Positions 56,365 to 64,000 of a stretch of 64,000 nucleotides of DNA are shown piece by piece (position 1 is the first letter of the stretch; each line of letters starts with the position of its first letter). The notes under the pieces were generated by a model. That model was given only the letters and a program-made list of their open reading frames with translations. It was not told where the DNA came from and searched no databases. The DNA is taken from the NCBI RefSeq assembly GCF_943734655.1, contig NC_071353.1, forward strand, positions 154,890,179 to 154,954,178, given 5' to 3'. This stretch comes from Sabethes cyaneus. Taxonomy: Eukaryota > Arthropoda > Insecta > Diptera > Culicidae. The translations under genes were made by a program, and so were the position numbers.

Positions 56365-58432
56365 CTAGCTGACCCGACAAACTTCGTATTGCCACAAATT
56401 AACCTGTGTTGCACGTAAATCATGAATCTCGGATGATCTTTGTCAGAATCTCGAGTTTTGCAAGTTTCTGAGGGGTTCAACCTTAGATGATTCATTTTGG
56501 CAGTTACGTAACTATGAAGGCATCCCAGGTAACCAATAAGCATCACCAATGCTATTCAAATGTAGGCCAATAAGCATTTAAGTCGCCTTAAATGCTACTT
56601 AAATGCTATTTTGGCAAAATATACAGGTACTTTACTATTAACCTTCTTATAGTGCTGACAATGCTAATTTACAGCTAATTACCGACACAAAGAATTTGAA
56701 TACAATTTTGGATGCCAATTTACAACACCTATGCAGTCAAAAAACTAATATACAACAACGTGCAGTATAAAATGCCAGATACGCTGATTTGCTGCTTATC
56801 TTAATGCTTATTAGTTACCAGGAATGGGTAGTTTAATATACGAATTTGCAATTTCTCCTCACAGTAAAGTAGAAAACAACTCCCCTGTCCCCTCATTGCA
56901 TAGCCAGAAAGCGGATAGTAATAATCGCCATGATTGTACAACATTTCGCCGAATATCATTTTGCGAAAAACCTTAAGCGGAATGTACCATTTCACGGAAA
57001 ACTTTTTTTCTTAAATTCTGCGGAGAGTTGCCTCCCCCCTTTGGGCGGCGCTTCCGACGGCGGGTCACCGGCAACACTCGCGGCCGTCTCGTCCTGAATG
57101 ATCTAGTGTTACTATAGATAGTTTTTGTGGTCTTGTTACTGACTAATGTTTTATGGAAGAGTGTCGAATTTCTCGAGTTCGATTAGTTTTTGAGTTTCGC
57201 AAAAATTTCTGTTTTATTTGTATGAGAGTCCATATCCCCCTACCACATGGGTGAGAGGTCTCTAACTATCATAAAATAAATTCAAGACTCCAAAATCTCC
57301 CACCTGCCAAATTTGGTTCCATTTGCTTGATTAGTTCTCAAGTTATAAGGAAATTTGAATTTCATTTGTATGGGAGCTCCCCTCTTAAAAGGGGAAGGGG
57401 TCGTAATTCACCATAGAAAAAATTTCTGCCATCTAAAACTCCCACATGCCAAATTTGGTTCCATTTGATTGATTAGTTCTCGAGATAAGAGGAAATTTGC
57501 ATTTCATTTGTATGGAAGCCCACCCTCCTAAAGTGAGGAGGGGTCCCAGTTCATCATAGAAAAAATTTTTGTCTCCAAAAACACCCACGTGTCAAATTTG
57601 GTTCCATTTGCTTGATTAATTCTCGAGTTATGAGGAAATTTGTATTTCGTTTGTATAGGAGCCCCCCTCCCTCTTAAAGTGGGGAGGGTCCTTATTTGCC
57701 ATAGAAAATATTCTTGCCCTCGAAAACTTTCACATGCCAAATTTTGTTCCATTTGCTTGATTAGTTCTTCAGTTATGAGGAAATTTGTATGTCATTTGTA
57801 TAGGATCCCCCCCTCCTAAAACGGAGAGGGGTCCCAATTCATCATAGAAAAAATTTTTGTCTCCAAAAACACCCACATGCCAAATTTGGTTCCATTTGCT
57901 TAATTACTTCTCGAGTTATGAGGAAAATTGTGTTTCTTTGGTACAGGAGCCCCCCCTCTTAAAGTAGGGAGGGGTCCTAATTTACTATAGAAAATATTCT
58001 TGCTCTCGAAAACCTTCACATGCCAAATTTGGTTCCATTTGCTTGATTAGTTCTCGAGTTATGAGGAAATTCGTATGGAAGCCCCCCCTTTTAAAGAGGA
58101 GAGGAGTTATAATTCCCCTTATAAAGAGGGGAGGGGTCTCAGTTTACCATAGAATAAATTCTTGTCACCGAAAACACCCACATGCCAAATTTTGTTCTAT
58201 TTACTTGATTAGTTGTCGAGTTATGCAGAAATTTGTGTTTCATTTGTATGGGAGCCCCCCCTCTTAGTGGGGGGAGGGTTTCTAACCATCACTAAAACCT
58301 TTCCTGGCCCCAAAAAACCTCTACATGCATATTTTCATGCCGATTGGTTCAGTAGTTTTCGATTCTATAAGGAACATATGGACAGACAGACAGACAGACA
58401 GACAGACAGAAATCCTTCTTTATAGGTATAGA
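56365..58432 (-). mobile_element. Non-autonomous Helitron, complete, with internal insertion
   Basis: On the minus strand it begins TCTATACC (58425-58432; host T on the plus strand at 58433) and ends CTAG (56365-56368; host A at 56364). About six CTGT units lie near the 5' end, and ~144-bp units fill 57290-58260. About 570 bp of foreign sequence, including a MITE at 56525-56822, splits it between GTTTTGCAAG (56466-56475 region) and GGGCGGCGCTTCC (about 57043). Confidence 0.85.
56525..56822. mobile_element. MITE inside the Helitron (GGTAACCAATAAGCAT ends)
   Basis: The left end CCAGGTAACCAATAAGCAT and right end ATGCTTATTAGTTACCAGG are inverted repeats. The interior is AT-rich and repeats words such as TTAAATGCTA. 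No ORF. The family is not identified and the exact target duplication is unclear. Confidence 0.6.
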
Positions 58433-58435
58433 TAT

Positions 58436-58793
58436 CAATTGTCTGTGAGTTCTTCCGCCTGAAAAACTCGAAAAATGAGCGTACGAGTTGAGTTGATGCT
58501 CCTAGCACGAAACAGAAATGGAAATTCGAACAACGGAATTTCCGAAAATCGGCTGAAAATTTTTTCTCTCGTTTTTGTCTTTTTTCGTGGTTTTTTGCAT
58601 GGAAAATAATAACGTATATATTAAAAGCAAGAATAGGTTTGGTTTTCACGTTTAAACTTTAAGTAAAAATGCCTAAAATCAGTATTTTTTTGGTCGATTA
58701 AAAAAGTCTCCTTGTTTTTTTTGCCCCCCCCCCTCCTTCAGTGGCCCAACACCGGAAGGACAAAAACTTTATAAAATATTTGTAATGGCCTAA
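58436..58793. mobile_element. MITE of the GGCCATTGCAAAT family, left part missing
   Basis: It matches the right three quarters of the complete copy at 59951-60418 (ATCAATTGTCTGTG through AAATATTTGTAATGGCC). Its left edge coincides with the Helitron terminus at 58432, but the missing left part is not found on the other side of the Helitron. Confidence 0.65.
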
Positions 58794-59300
58794 CTTAGAA
58801 CGAACTACATATATTTCATTCTGATCACTTTTAGGACATTTCGCACTTACATCTATCTCTCTGTGGACATTTGTCACCTGTTCACAGCAGTCCCACAGGT
58901 ATGAAAACACGCGTTTTTTTAATTGCGCCGAAATGGTTGATTATACTGGTTGACTATGTTCATAGAAATTTCATAGCGTTAAAACCTCTTTCTTATGGTA
59001 TGAACGATTCTTTGATTAACCCCCCTAAAAGTAAGATAGAAAATTTATTTTTCAAGCAGTAAGAGATAGAGCAAAACAATGTTCTACAACATTTTTGAGA
59101 AGAATAGTTGTGGAGATAAGAAACAACTTTTGTGAAAACTTCACGATAATTAACGCAGTTCTTTTCACACGCAGTTGTTTTAACACATTTGACATGTTTC
59201 AAAATGATTTTCAAACTAAGCTTTTGATAAATTAAAAGCGTGACAAAATCGGGTAAAAAACGTGACAAAATCGGGGAGTGACAAAATCGGGTTACCAGTG
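58794..59300. other. AT-rich non-coding, no gene seen
   Basis: A short motif GTGACAAAATCGGG is repeated three times at about 59238-59291. Otherwise nothing is recognised. Confidence 0.5.
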
Positions 59301-59309
59301 TATTGCAAA

Positions 59310-59950
59310 ATGGCCATATTTAAGGAGTAAAAGTTTTTCTAACAAAAACTGTTTCAAGATCTTCCTAGGATAAAAGGTATAAATAGGTAGCAGTTTTTGT
59401 TAGAAAAATTATTTTCCCTTAAATATGTCCATTTGGCAATATATGAGAGACTTGTAGGCCATGTAAATAAACTACCTTCAAAAAAAATTCATTGAGATGG
59501 ACAGTTTTAGAAAATTGAATTTTAGGTTTTAAAATACTTTTTTTCTCAGTGTGGAAATGATTTTTATTTTTTCAGTATTTTTTGATGAAAATTCAGAAAA
59601 TTTCGTAAAAATCACTTATTGATAATTTTTTTGAAGGTGCTACAATTTTCAATAATACTGAAATACCTTTTTTTCCGGAAAAAGTTTTTGTTAGACAAAC
59701 TTTGTTTCCTTAAATATGCCCATTTTGCAATGTATGGAACAATTGTAGGCCATATAATTATCTACCTTCAAAAAAAATTTCATCAATTTCTGAAATGGCC
59801 TTTTCTGGAAAATCGATTTTTAATTTTTAAAATGCTTTTTTCTCAGTGTAGAAATTAATTTTTATTTTATTCAGTTTTTTTTTGAAAGTTCAGAAGATTT
59901 TCTAAAAGTCATCCATACATAATTTTTTGGTAGGTCTTATAGTTTTCGAG
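59310..59950. repeat. ~291-bp direct tandem repeat, two full units
   Basis: TTGTTAGA, then CCTTAAATATG, CAAT(A/G)TATG, TTGTAGGCCAT, TACCTTCAAAAAAAATT and TTTTCTCAGTGT, recur in the same order starting near 59398 and 59689. A partial unit precedes them at about 59312. No coding. Confidence 0.75.
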
Positions 59951-60418
59951 TTAGGCCATTGCAAATCATTTTCAAAGTTTTTGTCACCCCCCCCCCCCCC
60001 TTGGAAATTGGCTTGAAAAATCGGGGGGCAAAAAAAAAATTTGTAGGATATGAGTTAAATTTTTTTTATTAAATCAATTGTCTGTGGGTTCTACAGCCTG
60101 AAAAACTCGAAAAATGAGTGTACGAGTTGAGTTGATGCTTCTAGCACGAAACAAAAATGGAAATTCGAACAACGAAATTTCCGAGAATCAGCCGAAAATT
60201 TTTTCTTTTGTTTTTTTCGTAGATTTTTGCATGGAAAATAATAACGTATATTTTAAAAGCAAGAATAGATTTGGCTTTTACGTTTAAACTTTAAATAAAA
60301 ATGCCTAAAATTAATTTTTTTTTGCTCGATTAAAAAAAATCTGTTTTGTTTTCGCCCCCCCTTCAGTGGCCCAACACCGGAAGGACAAAAACTTTATAAA
60401 ATATTTGTAATGGCCTAA
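59951..60418. mobile_element. Complete MITE of the GGCCATTGCAAAT family
   Basis: A 468-bp element with ends TTAGGCCATTGCAAAT and ATTTGTAATGGCCTAA. Inverted similarity continues inward through AGTTTTTGTC and GACAAAAACT. A C-run of about 14 lies just inside the left end. It is the reference copy for the three others in the window. The superfamily is undetermined. Confidence 0.75.
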
Positions 60419-60484
60419 CTCATTTTTTAAAATTTTGCGACTTGGTCCGGTCTAATCTAACACCGACCATATGATATCGCGACA

Positions 60485-61228
60485 AGCAATCGAATTGAGC
60501 AGGCGAGTCGAGCAGTCGAATCAAGCAATCGAGTCAAGTAGTTGGGTCGAGCAGTCGAGTCCAACAGTCAAGTCGAGCAGTCTAGTCGAGCAGTTTAATC
60601 GAGCAGTTAAGTCGCGTAGTCCGGTCGAGCAGTTGAATCGAGTCGTATAGTCGAGCACTTGAGTCGAGCAGTCGAATCGGATGGTTTAGTCAAGTAGTCG
60701 GGTCAAGCAGTTAAGTCACTCAGTTAAATCGAGCAGTCGAGTCGAACAGTTAAGTCGAGTAGTCCAGTCGAACGGTTTATTCGAGCAGTTGAATCGAGTA
60801 GTCCAGTTGAGCAGCTGAGTCGAGTAGTCCAGTCGAGCAGTTGAGTCGAGTAGTCCAGTCGAGCAGTTAAGTTTAGCTGTCGAATCAGACAGAAGTCAAG
60901 CAGTTGAGTCGAGCAGTTAAATCAAGCTGTTCAGTCAAGCAGTCCAGCCGAGCAGTTGAGTCGAGTTGGGGAGTTGAACCGAGCAGTCGAGTCGAGCAGT
61001 TTAATCGAGCAGTTACGTCAAGTAGTCCATTCGAGCAGTTGAGTCGAGTAGTCCAGTCGAGCAGTGGAATCAAGCAGTTGAATCGAGCAGTTGAGTCGAG
61101 CGTCGAATCGAATAGTTCAGTCGAGGAGTTCAGTTAAGCAGTCCAGTCGAGCAATCAAATCAAGCAGTCTAATCGACCAGTCCAGTCGAGCAGTCTAGTC
61201 AACCAGTAGAGCAATCAAGCAGTCCAGT
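60485..61228. repeat. 13-bp minisatellite, consensus GTCGAGCAGTTGA
   Basis: About 57 degenerate tandem units of AGTCGAGCAGTNN run for 740 bp. Because 13 is not a multiple of three, reading frames rotate; short ORFs on both strands (Ser-Ser-Arg-Ala-Val, Leu-Asp-Ser-Thr-Ala) are artefacts. Confidence 0.95.
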
Positions 61229-61719
61229 TTTTAGTTACCGATAAGCCTCTTATGACGTCCTGTCAAAGACCTGCTTTTCGGTACAGACATAAGCCTCTTA
61301 TATAAATAGACTGTAACTAATCTGGCTAGAAGGATATACCTTTCACTTGGATTGAAGAGCTCATTGGTAGCTATCTCCAATTTTTTTTAAATTTTTTTGG
61401 AAAAAACTGTTTCACTGTAGACATCTTTTCCCTGTAGATCAAACGAAAAAACTTTTTTTTTCGTTGGGAAATTTGACTACTTTGTCCATTAATTTTACAT
61501 TTTGTAGTAAACGAAAAAATACTAGAAGCTGCCTAAAACCAGTCAATAACTTCTATAAAACTCCTAACAAATTGAAAGCAACAGCTAATTTCTGGCGCAA
61601 AGACCGATCAAAATGGATGCACTTAAAAATATCGATATATAGGCTGTTGGGATATATATACATTGGGATATATATATATTGGGATATATTAGGATTGGAT
61701 ATATATTGGGTTGTTAAAC
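61229..61719. other. Non-coding, with TATA-rich simple repeat
   Basis: ATAAGCCTCTTAT occurs twice (about 61241 and 61290) between AGTTAC and GTAACT, perhaps a tiny MITE. 61650-61710 is a degenerate TTGGGATATATATA repeat. No gene. Confidence 0.4.
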
Positions 61720-61787
61720 GGCAGGTGCGACTCACACCCACGCTCTTTCGTTTGCCAGACGAATGTTTTACTGACTAAACTACTGCC
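61720..61787 (-). ncRNA. tRNA-like element (minus strand)
   Basis: The minus strand reads GGCAGTAGTTTAGTCAGTAAAAC (A-box-like), stem TTCGT, loop CTGGCAA, stem ACGAA (61747-61763), then GTGGGTGTGAGTCGCAC (T-arm-like) and a 3' TGCC that can pair with the 5' GGCA. The would-be anticodon is GGC. The D-arm is poor. It is related to 2785-2868 and 19262-19338, so a SINE head or dispersed pseudogene is more likely than a working tRNA. Confidence 0.5.
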
Positions 61788-62147
61788 GTACCCTTATATT
61801 AGGTAGTCTAACACCTAGTTTTATTCTTCCCTTTCTATCATTCTATCGGCGCATCACACTTGCCTCGGGCCTCGACGACGATCATAGGTTTTTTTAAAGA
61901 TTGCTGTTTGTTTTTACCGCTGAGAAGATAGTTATCTACTCTGTCAGTGCGATAGTAACAGGCAGATCTGTTGCCGGACGTTGATACGGTAAGTTTAGTG
62001 ATTTTACCACAACTGCAAAAAGAGTTTTGAACTGCAGTTTAGTCTAACTACTGGACTGGTCAAAATCATAAACACTGTTAAGAATTGCTAAAAATGTTTG
62101 TTTAAAAAAATTGCAAAAAAAGCCTTCGGTTTAAACGTCTTTTTTCG
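61788..62147. other. No gene recognised
   Basis: Unique AT-rich sequence. Words such as AACTGCAAAAA and ATTGCTAAAAATG give it a weakly repetitive character that continues after the SINE to 62480. Confidence 0.4.
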
Positions 62148-62298
62148 AAAGGCTTCACAAACGGCTATTAAAGTACATGACAGTTACGGGGCTAGTGCGA
62201 CAATCCTACTGACTCTTTCTGGCAGCACCACCTAGCCGAGATTCGAACATACGACGACTGGCTTATTAGGCCAGGGGACCTCGAAACCAACTCGGCGG
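62148..62298 (-). mobile_element. tRNA-derived SINE (minus strand)
   Basis: The minus strand starts GCCGAGTTGGTTTCGAGG, then stem CTGGC, loop CTAATAA, stem GCCAG, a B-box-like TGTTCGAATC, and CTCGGC, which pairs with the opening GCCGAG. A non-tRNA body follows (GCACTAGCCCCG and onward). The head and body resemble a tRNA-derived mosquito SINE type as I remember it; this is not checked against a library. Confidence 0.6.
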
Positions 62299-62914
62299 GA
62301 GAAAAATTTGCAAAAAACCACTGTAAAGTTTACTTAAAAATTGCTAATAAACTGCAAAAGCTACTAGAAATGCTAATACAAACGCTGAAAAACTGCTGAA
62401 AGCTTCGAAAACTTGCTGAAGCATACTTGAAAAATGATTAAAATATTTCCTCTAAAAACACATTTTAAAACCCGTGGCTAAAGAACTGATAAAACCGCTG
62501 ATAAGATACCGTCAAATGGGGTAACTTGCAACAATTCTCAACTATGAGTGCAAGTAAAAATTTATATGCAGCACATTTGAGGACATTTAATCAATACGAA
62601 GTTATTAGGTCTAGGATAGAATAATTTCACATATCGAGAATAAATATGTGAATATTGGCTGTTGCAGGAATTCCAAACTAGTTTATTGGGGTAACTTGCA
62701 ACAAGTATTATATTTTGGAATTGAATGAATTTAATGATTTGGTATGAGTTCCTGTTGACTTCAATATCTAAATGTTCCAAATCCGACTTGCGATTGTCCG
62801 ATCTGACTTGCATTTGATTGTTGCGATTGTCCATGGAGTTAACTGTACCGAGCTTTTGACGTAGAACTACGTCTTTGATTTCTATATTGGGGTACACTTT
62901 AGAAAAACGAAAAG
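62299..62914. other. Non-coding with a repeated GGGGTAACTTGCAACAA
   Basis: GGGGTAACTTGCAACAA occurs at about 62518 and about 62695 in direct orientation. A 155-codon minus-strand ORF spans 62562-63029 but resembles no protein I know and overlaps an RT relic on the other strand. Confidence 0.4.
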
Positions 62915-63141
62915 AGAACTCTAACTTGTGCCAAAAGTTAGCTTCGAAGTTTGGCTTTCCGGTAGATGCACTTGGTTTGAGCGTTTTACCTTTTATCAGA
63001 CGGTCCACAAGGATCAGTGTTGGTCCCAATACTGTTTTCCTCCTACGTTGATGACCTTCCTTCCGCTGTTAGTCATTGTCAGGTTCACATGTTTGCTGAC
63101 GAGTTCCAGCTATATTTTTATTGTCACAATCTTACGATCTA
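62915..63141 (+). pseudogene. jockey-like reverse transcriptase scrap
   Basis: The plus strand reads LASKFGFPVDALGL, then in another frame DGPQGSVLVPILFSSYVDDLP (62999-63060) and HMFADEFQLYFYC. The PQGSVLGP and FADD blocks are those of jockey/CR1-type RT. The FADD box reads FADE, and a frameshift separates the two parts. Dead fragment. Confidence 0.65.
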
Positions 63142-63674
63142 AGTAGGGGAATGTCGTCGTGGTTGGGCCACCTTTTGGCCTATAACGTCCGTTTCAAAAG
63201 GAATTTCTGAAATCTAAAAAAATCGTTGCAAAGGTCCGAGAATAAGGTATTCTTTTGGAAAACCTCGAACTGATTGCTTGAAAAATAGAAAACGTTGTCA
63301 TGATCGGGTCATGTTGTACAGGTTGGGCCACCGCTTAAAATCCTAGAAATACGTATTGAAATTCTATATAGAGACATAAAAAGAATGAATTCTGGCCCAT
63401 ATGGCCATAGTTGCATTTTATGAATCAGTTCTCGAAACAAAGTTCAGTGGGCCTGGAAAACTTTTTTTGTAAGGTTTAGTCTCTGAATTCAGTACGCGAG
63501 TTTGAGGACACGACTGAAACTCACGATATTGTGAAAAGCCAGCTGTGACAGTAAGAAGTTTCATAATGCATAACAGAACCAGTCGTTTCAATGTTTCATA
63601 ACAGAACCGTAGCGTGACCTTGTGACATCCTTGGAGAAGGCCCACACTTCCTTGTTTCTTAAATCAGTATTCCT
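63142..63674. other. No gene recognised
   Basis: Unique-looking sequence. GGTTGGGCCACC is repeated at 63160 and 63321, perhaps from a small element. A 75-codon minus-strand ORF is not recognised. Confidence 0.4.
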
Positions 63675-64000
63675 TCCTATTTGATAAGAATTTAAACCAC
63701 CAACTAGATTGTGAACCTAGACTAAATTTGGAACAAATTTTGGCACAGATTCGGACTAGATTTTGGAGCAGATTCTAAATCATATTTTGGATCAGATCAC
63801 ATTTTGGATTTGATCTGATATTCTGCATGGACCACATTTTTATGAGATTTCGGACCAGGTTTTGGATCAAATTTTGGACCAGATTCTGGAGCTGGACCAG
63901 GTTATAAACCAGATTTTGAACCACATTTTTAACTAAATTTGGGACTCAGATTCTTAACCGGCACTAGATTCCAGACCAGATCTGGGGTCACATTTTCATT
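63675..64000. repeat. 12-bp satellite of the GACCAGATTTTG type, runs off the window
   Basis: From about 63690 the sequence is again TTTGGACCAGATTCTGGA-type 12-bp units, with CACATTTTT spacers like those at 34490-39880. It is in the same sense as that block and continues past the window end. Confidence 0.9.

Noticed and set aside
60485..61228. CRISPR-like array
   Set aside because: The 13-bp units are contiguous with no spacers, and the DNA is eukaryotic.
62562..63029. 155-codon minus-strand ORF
   Set aside because: No known domain, and it overlaps a plus-strand RT relic that explains part of the sequence.

Overview
This is eukaryotic DNA: spliced genes with GT-AG introns, AATAAA signals, nested transposable elements and long satellites. 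The organism is probably a dipteran, most likely a mosquito. The reasons are a neurobeachin/rugose-type gene with short introns, a single-exon F-box/LRR gene, Helitron, Transib, mariner and I-like relics, and a tRNA-derived SINE that resembles a mosquito type. The species cannot be fixed from the sequence alone.

Layout. (1) 1-19224 is a tandem segmental duplication. Copy A is 1-8606 and copy B is 11328-19224. Each begins at the 3' end of an F-box/LRR gene, so the window opens on the last codons of an upstream paralogue; the complete paralogue is at 9874-11340. Each copy carries the same nest of broken elements: a plus-strand I-like non-LTR retrotransposon split by minus-strand non-LTR fragments, a Transib-like MITE, a Helitron with a foldback element inside it, and the I-like 3' end with a TAA-type tail. 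The two copies differ by a Helitron and a tRNA-like insertion in A, a MITE in B, and an inversion, which lets the events be ordered. (2) 19225-40830 holds no recognised coding gene. It has a tRNA-like element, a Helitron scrap, 3 kb of purine-rich simple sequence, a 1.8-kb 12-bp minisatellite, a 1,007-bp Transib-like element with RSS-like ends, and a 6.5-kb 12-bp satellite with a large palindrome and ~1-kb higher-order repeats. (3) 40831-54591 holds four internal exons of a neurobeachin-family gene (Drosophila rugose/DAKAP550; human NBEA/LRBA). The first three are compact. A 10.2-kb intron packed with satellite and a purine/pyrimidine strand switch separates the fourth. (4) 54592-64000 is probably intron or flank, with another Helitron, several MITEs, a 13-bp minisatellite, two tRNA-like elements, a jockey-like RT scrap and the start of another 12-bp satellite block.

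The F-box/LRR protein is probably a substrate receptor of an SCF ubiquitin ligase. The neurobeachin-type protein is a large BEACH-family scaffold for vesicle traffic and PKA anchoring; only a middle part, about 1,128 residues, is encoded here. Apart from the window-edge stop codons, no other intact protein-coding gene was recognised.
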